A stretch of 64,000 bases of DNA from contig VXAI01000160.1 of the NCBI GenBank assembly GCA_013399305.1, forward strand, positions 1,533,121-1,597,120. Direction: 5' to 3'. Source of the stretch: Rostratula benghalensis (taxonomy: Eukaryota > Chordata > Aves > Charadriiformes > Rostratulidae). The notes beneath the pieces are model-generated. The model was not told the origin of the DNA, searched no databases, and saw only the letters and a program-made list of their open reading frames with translations. The position numbers and the translations under genes are program-made. This document shows positions 48,703 to 62,200 of this stretch, piece by piece; within the stretch, counting starts at the first letter, position 1; every line of letters starts with the position of its first letter.

Positions 48703-51700
48703 TAAGAATAATTTCAGCCTTAAGAAAAATGAAATAGTGTCCCTAGTATTAGTCACAATCACTATTAAGGGTCATACTGCAGGACTTAATAAGACAATAA
48801 GCCAGTAGCCAATGTTCTGCATAAATAATGAGCCAAATCAAAATCAGTCATGCATCTAATTGGGACATTTGTACTACACTGCTTGAGGCATAGAATACTT
48901 TTCTATGCTAGATATGTGCTTCGCAAAATTAATCAGATAATCAGCTCTCAGTCTTATCTCCATTTTCTGAAACTCTTTGTGGCACTAGATATGGGTAAGA
49001 TAGTATTTCCGCTGACAGTGGTCTTTAACAGGCTTTTTTAAAAAGAAAATAGCTATGTCATTCAAGACAATAAATAGCCGTAAAGGGGATTTTGTGAATA
49101 TTATTACTCACTAAAAAGTATCTAAGCCTATGGGGAAAGAACCAGAATAGTGTTCCAAGCTGTCTTTTTAGCTCTTCAGCTATACCAATACTTTTGCCTT
49201 TTTTTGTGTCTCAGTCTACTCCACTCTAAAGTAAGAATAAAGATAAAGTATCCCTTTCTGCATTACTTTAAGGTCTGCTGACAGAGATATTTCATAAGAC
49301 CACAAAACTGTTTTCAAAATGTACCTTACATTGAGAACTAAACAAATTATTAGAAAAGCCAAGAAATGGGGCTAAAATCTTGTCAGGATCGATCTTCAGA
49401 GATGGTTAGGGAAAAAATAGTGTAAACAGTACCAAAAAGTAAGTTGAAGTACATTGCGAAGATTAGACAGTAATTCTCATCCTTAAAACTAACTATCCAC
49501 TGTCAGGAAAGAAATTATTTCCACATCTCACGCCTGAAATAGCCAGAGGCCTAACTGAGCCCTTGGACAGATTAACCCAACTCACCTATGGTCACCTGAA
49601 TTATTCAGTGTATCTTTTCCATGGTGCCTTTTCTCCTGTGGACCCCATTGACAGGAAGGAGATGTGGACCCATCATACAGAAGAACAACACCCTAAGACT
49701 TTTAGGACCCTGTTGCAGCTCATGTGGGAAGGGCATATTTGATGTCTTACCTTTTCTTACTTTTTTACTCCCTTTCCTTGTGTTCAGGGGACAGCAGGAC
49801 CTGGTTATGTGAGGGGACATGGACAGGAAATATGCGATGGGCAAAAAAGACTGTTGATACTATGACAGGCACAAGGACAAACATGTAAGAGGAGGAGCCC
49901 CACAGCATGTATTCTTCAAGAGGTGTTCTGGCAAAACCTATGGAGCTGTACAGATCTGCTGTCCCAAACTATAAGAATATGGTAGTAGAGAAGATGCCTT
50001 ATAAAGTTTTTATCATCGTATTCATATCTACATTCATTTACTTTTTTTTTTTTTTTTTAACTCAGGAAGGAAAATGTATAGTGTCCAAAAGAGCATTGTC
50101 AGGGAACTGGATTTCAAGATTCACTGAAGAAGAAAAGATACAGAAGAGAATTGATTTCTGAACATTAATATGCATTGACTATGTCTACATTAAGTATTAG
50201 TTATTTTGTATTGTTTAACTTGATAGTGATAGTACAGTAACAAAGTGTTCTGAAGAAATATCAGTTTGCTGTAGTGCTAATGAGAACTCTCTGGGGGCAG
50301 ATTTTCAGCAAAACATCTCTCAGCCCAATTGACACAGTCAAAAAGTACACAGTCTTTCAAAGTGGCTGCTTTGGTGCTTGATTAAGTTGGAGAATTTAGC
50401 AGATCTCTCTCTAAATTATACAAACTTAATGGGACAAGAAGATCATGAGAGCCAGCTACATGTTCTTTCCTGGCCTAGTGTAGGGACTAGCCCTAACTTT
50501 CAGGAAACCTCTAATAATTCTGTGTGCCTGTGCTTTCAGCCCCAGAAGAGGTATAAACACACCTTAGTATACGCCGTCACCAAGGTTTTTATGGTTAAGG
50601 TCAAGATGAATATAACAAGCTGTAACCTAAACCTTCATTCACACTGCTCTTGACTGAAACCCTGTCTGAGGTTTAAAAAAAGTTTGACTAACTTTCTCAA
50701 GTTTGCTATTTTTCATGCCTGTCTGCCTTCTCAGTAGAGCAGATAAATCTCTACAATGGAAAACTGACATATTACAAGACTATTCTTGCTGTGTTTCTGA
50801 TTTGGCTGGCATGACTATAACTCACGCATGTTTAAATGCCATTTTGTAACTCCTGTAAAGGAGTGGCTTGGGGAAATCACGCTGTCCACACAATCCCCTT
50901 ACCTTATATGCAGCCACAGGCAGTTAAGCAGTTAAAGCTGAGGCCAACCAAGAGAGAGAAACAGAATATTCCCCACAGAACATTAGTTGCTCAGTAGTCT
51001 TGGTCCTGGGAGAGGGCATCTGACTTTAAAGAAATTATTTGGCAAAACACCAGATTCAAAATTTTAGAAGTCTTAGTTTTACCCCGCTCAGCCAAGAACT
51101 GCCAGTGAAATAACGTTAGCTGAATTTCTAATACACATATGATGAGCGTCCAGCAGTTTCACAATTAGCTTTGCATTATACTAGAAACTTTTAAATTAAG
51201 TGGTTATTTCCCACCAAAGTTTCAGGCTTTAGTTTATCAAACCTGATATTTTTTCAATATAAGAGATCAGAACTGGGTAGTTAGTAAAAGTTAGGGCTTT
51301 TTCTGGGTAGGAAAAAAATTATTTACAGGTATAAATCCATTTGACTCACCATCTGACTTTGGTTAAATAATATGAAAATAAAAAAATAAGATTAGAAAAA
51401 TACAAAAAAAAAGGATGAAAAATCTCCGAGAATTGATATAAAATTGATAAACCAGGGAAGTGTGTGAATTCAGTTTCATTTCCTCACAAAAGATCTGGAA
51501 CTAAAAAAACTTCAATAAAAATGGTGAACTCCTTAGGGTCATACTTGTGATTAATTTTACTGTTAGTAAATCCAGGCTGAAGAGCGAAGACTGTCTAAAA
51601 GCAATTAAATGTTCAGGATTAACAGAAACAGTTTGTCTGAAGAGTGGCAAATTGTAATATTAAAACATTGTGGTCTTTGTTACTAAAATTTATTCTGGAA

Positions 51701-54700
51701 GCCTCAAAAAATTCACTTCTCAAAGTGACTCAAGTCATAGAAAAAGTGTGTGAAAAGTTGAGATACCTCTTTGCTTAAATTCCAGCGGTCAGGCACTACA
51801 CTTCTTGGGTCGGACTGTCACCTAACACAAGTTTTATTGGTGTGTATTTTCACTGACATCAGTGTTGCTCCAAGTTGCCCTTTGAAATGAGTAAGTTCAG
51901 AATTAAATTATATTCAAAGTTCAGTCAGTACTGTACACCTGCACTACACATAAATAAATACTAAAACATCCCAAACATAACGATGTATACTAGTTTATGA
52001 CCATTGCTGTAGAATTTTTTTTTCAAGGGTATAACTGAGTTTTTAATTTTTCTAATGCTATCACCACATTTATGTCTGGAAAAAGAAAGTCTCTATGGCT
52101 GTGCTAAATCTTCAGATCCTTCAGTCTGAATTTCAAGTATATCCTGGAGCCAGTACTGTTGTACTTAGTGAATCTGATTTTCTTCCTTTCTCACTGACCA
52201 ACCATAACTGCCATGTCCAGAAGTCTATCTTCACAGTGCTGTTTTTACTCTAAGCTTTAAAAAGGATAATTTTTACCTCAGATGATCTCAAGGATTTTTA
52301 ACAAGTTAATACTTGTAAAATACTTGTAAATCCAACACCATTGTTACTTTGGAGGATTAAAAAATAGTAAGCAACAGCACCTGAAGCCCTGTTTAGTTCT
52401 CCTTCTTGCTAGAGATCCCCAGAAGTTTACATGCTGTTGGAGACAAGTAGTGAACATGACCAATGAACAAAATAAATACAGGGTAACAATGAAAGTATTT
52501 AATTACCATAATAAGTATGCACAATTTAGCATTGTACTGACCATTTCTCTTTGTTTTGGAAATCTCATGTAGAAAGCAGATTAATTTTGTGGGGGATATA
52601 TATTGTTAAGACATATTTTCCCTGTGGCTTAGAGGTAGAATGGGGGAAAGTATAAGAATGAAAGAAAATTGCATTGAAGGGTAGTAACAGCTGATGTCTT
52701 TTGGAAAGCATGGAGAGGTCTGACACTCTCCACAAAAAAAGAAACAAACCCTGAGATAAAAAAGATAGAAGTAAGGTGAGGGAGATAAGCCTGGAAGGTC
52801 TTTAAATTGAAGACAGTTTGTGAGTGATGACATGGGAAAATGTTCATTACCAGTGCAGAACCCCAGAAGGGGTGATAAAAGGGTCAAACCAGACATCCAG
52901 GACCCCGATCTTCTATATCTGAAACGGGGACAGCAGATTGTCAAATTAGAAAAAATTCTGCAATGCTTTCAAAATAACATTATGTACTGAGGGGAGACTA
53001 GGTGACAATTTTAGCTGCATAAACAAATGGAAAGACATAGGTCTATATTGCACAGGAGGGAGAAAAAAAATCTGCTGATTTTAAATCTTGAATGTATGTT
53101 TAGAAGGAAACTGGTTTCAGAGTCAAAATGTTAACTGTATTACAGCCCCCGTGAGGCATCTTAAGGATCATCCATCTTTTATTTTGACAAAATTATTTTT
53201 GATTTTAGCCTTTTAGATTTAGGATGACCTTTTGATTTCAAGGATTTGGAAAGTGCCCACAGACTCTCTCTGGACAGCTCTGCATTACTTTTCAGATTCT
53301 TTTCTCCCTTGGCCATGTCTACATGGCCTATGGCAACACAGCTTTGACTTATGATGTCACTTATGTTTTATATCCTAAAAGTGCTCACAGAAACTCCATG
53401 CTCTTGTAACTTGAGTAATCTTTTGAATAGTTGCTTTTTTATCATTGCCAGACCAAGGAGAGAGTAGTTAACTGAAACTGAACTGCATATTAATACATTT
53501 TTTAATAAGTTTTCCTTTTAGAAAAGAAAAAAAAAAACTTGAAGAATCTGACAAAGTAATATACATTTAGTTCACAAAAACATTCTTACCTTTGATCATC
53601 AATGTGTAAGTGAAAAAAACATGCTGCACAGTTACACTTTTCTTCACTTTAGAGGTCAGAGAGGGTAGGAAAACTGCTTTTTCATTTAATTGCGTATAAA
53701 CATGTCCCCAGCCACTGCTTAAGCCAAATCATACACAGAATGTTAAACTACTGTATGTGAAGTTAGGAACAAATTAATATTTCATGAAAATCCTGCATTA
53801 ACCCCTTGATCCTGACCTTCAGGTTTAATAGGGAACTGGAACAAAGATGTAGACCAAAAGCTTCAGCGCTGCAATAACAACAAAGAACACTACTTCTAGA
53901 GCTTATCCCTTTCCTCTCTGTTAAAAATATCCATGAAGGTTTAACACAGCTCTAGATATTTATTCTTGGCTCCAAAATTCTGACTGCCCCACAGAAATCC
54001 ACTCAGGAAAATGGCTTTCATTCACCCCTTTCTTTTACCTATTTGCCTTGCAATTAAAGAAGGATAAATTTCAGAAAGTACAAAATTATTTCCTGGCTTC
54101 CATATCTCTCTATTAGGCGTTGGGCAGTAGCTGTACTTACTTGTACATCTGAAGATATGGACACATATCTATGGTGGTCTTGGCCTGGGTGTCCCGGGGC
54201 ACCATCTTTCCCCAGTGTACTATGATACCAAACACTGCCTGTTGGTATTTCCGATGTGTAGCAAGTGATTTTGCTGAATATACTAATCTCTCACTTAGAG
54301 TCATCCATCACAGTTTGCTGCTTTCGGGAGTGTGCCTTAGTGACAAGGCCCATGCCCATCCACTGGCTGAGTTTTCATGGGTGTGTTTTATGACAACCTT
54401 GTATGTGCACACGAGCTGTAGATATGATCTGGGCCAGTCAGTAGATGATGCAAGTAGCAACGTTGCACTTGAATAAGGATCCTCATTGCTGGAAATCAAA
54501 CTTAGCAGTAGGAAGAGTTTTTTAAAGAGGAGATGATGGATGCTGTTGATTCCCATTTCTCAAAACAAGCCTAAACGCTGGAGAAGGACAAAAACCAATG
54601 TGTGGCAGTTTCAGTGGTTGCCCAGGGTTCCTTGATGAATGTATTTACCACAGTACTCCTCAAAACCTTTTCCTATTCCAAAGGGGCTCTTCTTTAGAGT

Positions 54701-55178
54701 AGTATTTTATATGCTACCTGATTCCTGGCTCTCCAGATAAGATAAAAAGAAAGCAGCGTGCTAACTCCCACATTTTGTCCAGCACTTGTCCTTCATGAAA
54801 ATACCGCCCCCAGTAGAGAAAAAATTTATCAGATCATTTGTCTTTTCCATATGCCTATTGTTGTTATGACCCCCGTTTTGTACTAAAACTGGCACATAGA
54901 TACAGAATTGATACATGTCTTATAAATCTACCACTGAAAGGGCTCATACACCTGAGCTTTGGGAATAAATCAATCAGTCAATCACTAGACCTGGTATGGG
55001 CACAAAAATCCTCTGAAGTGGGAGGAAATATGGACTGATAGCATGTTGTGTGTTTCAGTCTGTTAGGAATCAGTAGTTCCAAGAATCACAACTTTCCCCT
55101 TTACTGTTACAAGCATTATTTTCCAAACTTCATGACAGCTAATTTAAACATTAACTATGTCTCTGCTAAACATTTTAG
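48702..55178. other. Unique AT-rich stretch upstream of the main exon candidate
   Basis: No gene is supported. It holds a T17 tract (50042-50058) and ordinary single-copy DNA. A segment at 54171-54476 is open for 101 codons on the plus strand and slightly GC-richer, but its translation has no recognised domain and no convincing splice context. The last 50 bp before 55179 contain a TTAACTAT branch-point-like word and a modest pyrimidine tract. Confidence 0.5.
50042..50058 (+). repeat. (T)17 homopolymer
   Basis: Uninterrupted T17 tract in unique sequence with no associated element. Confidence 0.95.
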
Positions 55179-55389
55179 TACACTCAGAAAGTCCGCATGC
55201 CCGGTCACGGCAGCTACAGGTGCTGCATCAGGAAGCACTCAGGTGTTTAGCACTGCTAGAGGGCAACCAGGTGCAGAGCACAGAACTGAGAAAGGTTCTG
55301 AACTTGATGCAGAAATTTCTGGGTTATTTTTCAGTTGTAAAGACCACCTTTCAGCAATCTTCCTTTGAAGAATTCAAAACATTCTATTG
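55179..55389 (+). other. Possible internal coding exon (best candidate)
   Basis: A 211-bp segment bounded by an acceptor (CTGCTAAACATTTTAG) and a donor (CTATTG then GTAATA). One frame is open throughout, entering with 2 nt and leaving with 2 nt of split codons, and its codon use (repeated CTG, CAG, GTG, AAG) is the most coding-like in the window. The 69 codons read as amphipathic helix-forming sequence, including QLQVLHQEALRCLALLEGNQ and LRKVLNLMQKFLGYFSVV, suggesting an alpha-helical or coiled-coil region. It begins in a small CpG cluster. A stop (TAA) follows right after the donor, as expected for an exon edge. A second frame is also open but ends at 55368 and is less coding-like. I do not recognise the family. 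The donor is weak. Confidence 0.35.
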
Positions 55390-56991
55390 GTAATATAAGT
55401 GACAAAACAGATATGAGGTTTGCTTATACTTTCAATCTCCACAGTAGCGCATGTTTCAATTAAAAATAAAATTATTACATTCTTTAGTTTGTGCAATTTT
55501 TTGATAGAATAGTACATTTATATGTTAATTTTTCTAAGATCAACTTTATTTATCTACAGGAAGCTATTCCAAGATTGTTGTACATTTTCTTCACTTCTGA
55601 AATGTTATCACATTTAATTGCCTGATCTTATTTGGGTTGCAATCATAGTCATTAATTAGCAGGAAGGTGAGGGACAGCATCATATCTAACTATCTGTTAT
55701 GGCTGCTTTAATGAGGAAAATACCTGCCATCATTTTAAAGGCATCCTGTATACTTCACAAATACAGCTTGCTGTTGCATTCTCATTTAGACTGTGAACAT
55801 CAAAGGAAATTGATGTCAGGTGTGAACAGAAGCTGTTGAATCTATCTGTTGAGGAAGCTGAGTGGTATGTCTGGATGGGAGAGATGAAGGGCAGCTTAAA
55901 ACATTAACAAAACTACAGGTAATTAGTGTAAACTTTCAAGGGTAAGGTATGCTTGAGGAATAAAAATGTTGTTTATAGCTATTCCCTGTAGTGCCACTAT
56001 CGCTAAGGGTCTGTCAATGTTTTCATTTATAAAGCTCTATTTTTATAGGATTGTGCACTAGTAATAAAAAAATGTGCTTGGGGCTAGAAGTTGACAATTT
56101 AAAGAAAAATAAATTGGTTTTGTTGTTTTTGTGTTGTTTTTTTCTTTTTTAAATTATATGAGTATATGAATAATAGAAGTTTATCTGTTTTGAATGGTTA
56201 TTTTCCTCTGTATAATTCGGCTGTTGGTTTAAAATCAAATTAATGAAATTTGGCAAGCAATTAGTTCTTAGTGTGGACTAATCAGTGTTGGAATTCTTGG
56301 GGAAAAAATAAATAAAACAAGAATATTTAGTGTTTCACAGGCAAAATTATACCTTTCAAAGGGAATCATAAAGAATTCAACACATCTGTAGAATAGGTTG
56401 AATGAATATTTTCATTCCAAAGAACACGTTACAGTACATTACCTGAAAAAAACACTATAAGAAATACCAAAATATAAACAACTGTGGTAAGTTATAAAGA
56501 TGTAAGTTTACTGTGCACCATCAGGCTTGCCGACTGGCTGCTAATGATGTTGTCATATCTCCTTTCAATAATTCTCCATAAATAGAATATAGTGTGAACC
56601 TTGTGAACCTTCTGTTGGCTATTTATATCCTCAGGCTCTTACATGCTTAAGAAAGATGCAAAGTAATTTCCTAGGAAAAAAAAAAAAAAAAGGAAAAACA
56701 CCCAAACCACATTCCTTTTGACTTTTACCATGCAATTATAGCTGAATATTGTTTCACTGTAATTTCAAATTGGACTCTCTTTACCATAAGGAACAGGTTT
56801 TTTGCTCATCACATTACAACAGTCAGAGTAGTGAAATGATGGTTACATGTTTCTGATAGGGATCCTTTAAAAATGGAAGTTTAAGGGCCAAACATGCCAT
56901 GGGTCACATGAGTGCATATCTAGAATAGTAATTATTGCTCATACATGCTTTTTCACCTTCCAAGATCTCTGATTGCTTTAAGAGAGAAGTT
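55390..56991. other. Unique AT-rich stretch
   Basis: Nothing gene-like is visible. The sequence is single-copy, with TTTTGTTGTTTTTG-type T/G-rich patches near 56118-56150 and an A16 tract at 56676-56691. Confidence 0.55.
56676..56691 (+). repeat. (A)16 homopolymer
   Basis: Uninterrupted A16 tract. No SINE or processed-pseudogene body is recognisable immediately upstream, so it is not interpreted as a poly(A) tail. Confidence 0.93.
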
Positions 56992-57138
56992 AAGTATCAT
57001 CACCATATTATGCAGGTGAGGGAACTGAAGGCAAGTAAACAGTTGGTTCAAATGCCTCTCAGCAGAGAGCAATACTAGCAAGGGCTTGGAAGTCAAGTCT
57101 CTAGTGCTTTACCCGCTATATGAGTATGCTCCCCTGCT
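56992..57138 (-). mobile_element. MIR-like ancient SINE relic
   Basis: Read on the plus strand this matches the reverse complement of MIR by eye. TATGCAGGTGAGGGAACTGAAG corresponds to TTTACAGATGAGGAAACTGAGG. After a diverged middle, GGAAGTCAAGTCTCTAGTGCTTTACC and then CTATATGAGTATGC follow the tRNA-derived head (GACTCC..GTGCTCTAACCACTA..CATGC). MIR/CORE-SINEs are tRNA-derived and more than 100 million years old; in birds few copies remain and those recognisable are often under constraint. The tRNA box B-like word GGTTCAAATGCC lies in the diverged middle and does not indicate a tRNA gene. Exact family needs a profile search. Confidence 0.6.
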
Positions 57139-58378
57139 ATCCACTGAAGTCTTGGAAAATACTGGCACAAACCCTATCACCAAAGTTGGTATATAGTCCA
57201 AAATGAAACCCTTTAAGTTTTGTAAATATTTTAAAGAATTCTATCAAATGCTTAAAATACAATCTGGATAAAAATATTTCTCTTTTTTTTTTTAATGGTG
57301 GAACCCATAATTTCATCCATATATATATATATATATATATATGATGTGTTCCTTACTCCTCAAAGATCATAGTGCCAAACTCATAGTACATCAGCATTGT
57401 GGAAGTAGTAACACCGTAGTCACAAATACTTTCTGCAGCAGCTTTTGATAAGAGATGACTTTTTCACATTAGAAATTGCTTCCATTTTGAACTCTGTCCT
57501 TCCCAACTGTAAGACCAGGGTTTAACTTTTGTAATGATTACTACAGTTGCCATTTCTGTGGGAACACACTAGTATTTTCCTGCTACTCAACCAGTTCCTG
57601 GACCTGCCATCATGACTCCAAGAACATATGGCCTAAAAAGAAAATGTCCTAAACAAAATTCTTTGTCTTTAAAAAAAGAGCATCTTCTAGAAACATCCAT
57701 ACACAAGCCATCATCTTTCTCTGTGCAATTTCACAACTTTTCAGGAAAGATAGTGAGATCATTCTTGTCACACTACACCTTGACACGCCTAGAATCAGTG
57801 TAACTAAGATCCCTTTGTCTAATTAGAAGTGCCTCTGTCAGGGAAACTGAGTGGGAATTACCAGTCTCAATCCTGATATTAATTTTATAATAAAGGCAGT
57901 GAATCAATACTTTCTGATCTTCATGATCTTCAGCATGCTCATCTGTATATTAGGTTTCTTTTTTTCTTCTCTCATATGCTCATCACCCACTGCCCTTATA
58001 TGAAAAGGCTGAATTCTGCCCTTAGATCCCTGACTTCAATTGAATCTCAGTTTAAAAGGCTGAAGGAAAATTTGGCACAAAAGATCCCATATATTCACAC
58101 TTTCTTTTTATGAACATGAAGCTATGTTTGGGTGCAATAAACACCTGTCATCTTAAATAGTAAAGAATGTACGGCATTCTGCTTGTGTGGGGTTGGTTTT
58201 TTTAGGATAAAAGTACTTTAATTTCTAGTTAAATGCAAAGCCATAATGAAGGAACAAACGTTTCAGAAAAGATGTTGTAAGAAGGACTGCAAGTAAATCC
58301 AAATAAACAAAGTACACGATATCCTATTTTATGCAAAAAAGACATAATACTGCTGTTGTAATTCAGATGACCTTGAAA
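57139..58378. other. Unique AT-rich stretch with (AT)12
   Basis: No gene is supported; it contains an (AT)12 run and short T-tracts. A 63-codon open frame at 57612-57803 is unrecognised and lacks splice context. Confidence 0.55.
57319..57342 (+). repeat. (AT)12 microsatellite
   Basis: Twelve uninterrupted AT units, likely length-polymorphic. Confidence 0.95.
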
Positions 58379-59270
58379 CAGATATGACACAGCCATTTTG
58401 TTTAATAATGATATGCTTAATATTAATATGGAGATGACAAAAACTATTTTAGACAGTTCCCAATGACTGACAGGTAGTGATATCCTATGAAAAGCTTGAG
58501 CGGAACACTTTCACCATTTCAACAATTATCTTTTTTCTCTCAGAAGTTAAACAATAGATGAGACCTCCTAATGGCTTTCCATGTGTTCATCACAGCTACC
58601 TGCGTGAATTTGCAGTAATTAAGCAATCTGAAACACCGACTGACCCAGAGAGAAAGCTATTCCATAGCGGTGGTGTCCTTGAAATGTCTTCATCATCAAG
58701 CAGTCTCTTCTCTTCATCTCAGTGAAAGCTAATGTCAGCACTACTGTGTAGCAACCCTTCCCCTAAATAGCTATTGAAATCTTATAAGGATGCTGCTTTT
58801 TTTTTCTTTTTTAAAGGGAAAAAAAAAAGAAAAGAAAAGAAAAGAAAATCCTACCAGCAAAGCAGTATGGGCAGAGAAATGGCCCTGTGAAAATATTTCT
58901 GTTATCAGGAGGGAGGGAAAGGGAGCTCGTTGGGGATAAAAACAGTCTTTTTTTTTAAGGTCAAAAATATAATTAGCATTTGAAAGGATGTGAAGATGCA
59001 CTACCGCAGGGACCACAATGGCCAAATTTGTGCCATTTAATGTCAACAGCCATTGCAGTTGTGATAAAATTAATAGAGCTTTGTGTGATTGATAACATAC
59101 CTCATCTGCCATTCCAGTACCAAAATCCCACAGGTTTAGCAGCAAGGAACAACGTTTAGATCACTTTTGAAAGGAAGCTGTTTGAAAGGTGTACTTATGG
59201 GCTTTAATTAGCTTCTGAAATCCATGACAACCTTCCCCACTACCACTGGCAAAACCTAAAAATGTATTGT
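58379..59270. other. Conserved-element-like non-coding stretch
   Basis: About 900 bp of repeat-poor, moderately AT-rich DNA with the texture of vertebrate conserved non-coding elements: dense TAAT, ATTA and GATAAC-like words, CAGCTG/CATTGT-type motifs and no open frames worth noting. It is interrupted at 58796-58848 by facing T- and A-rich tracts. The call is an impression from composition only; alignment to other birds, turtles and mammals would decide it. Confidence 0.25.
58796..58848 (+). repeat. T-rich/A-rich mirror tract with (AAAAG)n
   Basis: A T-rich run with an internal C is followed after GGG by an A10 run and then four AAAAG units. The two halves are nearly reverse complementary, so the strand can fold into a hairpin. 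The AAAAG part is a short microsatellite. Confidence 0.9.
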
Positions 59271-62200
59271 TTAATTATCAACTGTGCGAGGTGAGTTTAA
59301 GTGTGTCTCTTTAGTAACAGGACATTCTTTGTGGACACCGAAGGGCAAGAGTGATGAGAAAGGCTGACTTTCTACAGTGATCTTTGAAGTGAAAAAACAG
59401 TAGTTTATATGAGGAAAAGGAAGGGGGTGGATGACTGACAGTGAGGGGAGTTAAACAATGACTTAAGGACTGAAAGGAAGCTAGGCATTCTGTAAAAACC
59501 ATAAACTTTAACTAGGAGTTGATTTTTTTTTCACTTGTTGGAAGACTGCACCATATCATTCTTTGACTGTTATTTTTCGACCCTATTCTGAAGAAGTGTT
59601 TAGATATTTTGGCGAGCACGACTTTCAGGATAACACCAATAATTTATGTCATGAATCAGAAATGACAATTTTACTTAAGGACAAGTCACAAGCCTTGTAG
59701 GACCCACATATGTAATTGTTTTGAACTGAGAAGGCAGCTTGGTCACTAATGCAAAGTATTGATTACAAATCTATTCCATGTTTTGGGGATACTGGCTTTT
59801 TTAACATTTTGAAACAGGTTTTTTATTTGATTTAGAGTTATATATTTTAATGGGGTTTTGTGTGATCAGTCCTCCCTTTATTTCTTTATAAACTCTAAAT
59901 TATGTAAACTAGTGCAGCCAAGTAACAATCTGCCCTGGTCTTTGGCAGATAATATGCTACATATACATATGTAGTAACACAGCATTTTTTATCCTACTGA
60001 AAACTCTCCACAACTGACTGAAAAACAAAGTATAAATACTTAGTTGAATATGTCATGGGACAGTCGCAATGTTTTGGGGGTTTTTTTAATCTATACGTAT
60101 ATTCATTATTATTTTGTTTCAATGATGTTATAATACTAGTGAAAAGGTGTCCAGTAGTTAGAGTTGGGTAAGTTCTAACACATCGTCCCAATATCTTACC
60201 TCAGTCTGGAAGAACACCAAATTGCACCTCACCAGCACTCAATTACTGCAGCACTGATTTAGCAAAGTATTCTACCATGGATCCTAACATGTTCCTCAAC
60301 AGTTGCAAAACAGTTGTACCCAATCTGTCAAGAGTAGAACTGGCTTGGGGAAATCACTGAGCCAAAAGGTGAACTGGTTAACAAAAAACTGAATCTTTGA
60401 TGAAAAATTTAATCAAAACCTAAATGTGAACAAAAAGTGCTATCCATCAAGATCACAAAGCTTCGACTGTAGGACTAACCTAATGCACTACATAAAGTGC
60501 TGAATCGCTATGAATTGCCCCAGTGGTGGTAACTACTTGCCAGCTTCACTGGGGAAAATACACGTCAGAGGAAAAGAGCCAGAGTTATACTGTTCCCAGA
60601 TGTCATTTCTCTGCCACTGCCTCTGCCCTCTGAAAAACAGTGCAGAACCTATTGCAAAGTTCTTGAAACCCTTTTATTTGCTCTGAAATCAATAGCTTAA
60701 TGTAGGAGGTCACTAGGCCAGAGTTTCTTTTGGTAAATCTCTATCACTTGAACATTTGGCAGTAGCACACATTATCTGACATCTTTTTCCCTGATACAGA
60801 CATAGGAGAAACAGATATAAATTAATAATGACTAATAAAGGCAACAAAACCTGAGACATTGTTTACTTCACATAATATATATGAAACCTAGCTAAGAAGT
60901 ATCTTATCATTGTCATGTAATACTTTTCATAAATAAATTCATTCAAGAATTATAAGGGATGATGAAAACTTCCTGAATAGCCTAATGCTGTGATAACTTA
61001 ATGGGACTATTCATATCCCATCTGATAAATATATAGCACTTCCTGTCAAGATATTGGCACTCAGAAAAGCTGATGGACAGAATTGTACTTGGCTAACTAC
61101 TGGAAAAAAAGGCTGGCTTTAGAAATTGAGTAACAATGACAGCAAAATAAAAAATGCATGTAATAGCAAAAGAAGAGAGGAAAATAATTTTTTATCATTA
61201 TCACATGTACTTCCATGGATTGCTGAATGTAGTAAAATGTCTTAATTTTCCTTTTATAAAACAGTTATTTTGTAATATATGATGTGTTGAGACCACAGAG
61301 ACTAGAACTGTAGACATATCTAGTAACACTCTTATCTGTGAAAAGGAACCCAAACACATAGTTTATACTGCTGTTATAGGTAAAGCAGATAGGAAAGTCT
61401 GTAATTAAATTTGTCCCAAATTTCCCAGAGAACTTTATTTTAAGCTGGTATGACTATACATTGACTTATTTTAGCAAAAACACTTGAGCTTAAAAAGTTC
61501 TTCAAAGGTAGATGTCTTGCTTCACCTTGCAATATTTTTCAAATACTAGCTATAATGATTTGGTGACCAGACTATTTACAATATTTCTGCTAAGAAATTC
61601 TAGTGAAAGAAAGCTTTCCAAGCTTTCAGAGAGGTCCTTGTAATTCAGCCCATAGGAAAAGGGATGAGGAGAGAGAAAAGGGTCAGACTTGTGCCTGCTT
61701 TTTGGTTTATGACGCTGTTTTCTGACGACTGTGTTCATACTGAGCAGCCTTTATACCCTCACAGCTCTTAACTAGTGAGGGACTGTGCTTGCACCTTCCA
61801 CACAAGTGTGTATGAATGCCCCAATATAAGCCTGCAGCTCAGGGTGAGATTTCCCCATCAAAATTCTGTCCAAGCAAAACAGTATTTGATGCAGCACCAA
61901 GCAGCAGAATGGAAAGAAGGACTTTACTTTCATTGTTAGCAGCTGTATTTGCTTCCAATAGTGAAGGACGAACAAGAAATGGGTCAGTGCAGAAGCAGCG
62001 AGTGAACTGCAGCAGGTGTTGACTGCACCACGTTGAAAGAGTCTAACTAGCCAAAATGAGGTTATCTTACTGAAAGGACTAGCTTAGTTCTGGAAATACT
62101 GCATGCTTAAATGCTTGACTTGAAGCAAGTACAGTTGTTTTTTTTAAGGAATGGTTCAGTTTCGACATAATATCACAGTTGTTTGAAAGATTTCTGGCAA

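Noticed and set aside
57046..57060. tRNA box B-like word GGTTCAAATGCC
   Set aside because: No box A at the right distance and no cloverleaf; it lies within the diverged MIR-like relic.
58796..58848. microRNA-type hairpin
   Set aside because: The fold consists only of facing T and A tracts, which is low-complexity rather than a precursor-like stem.
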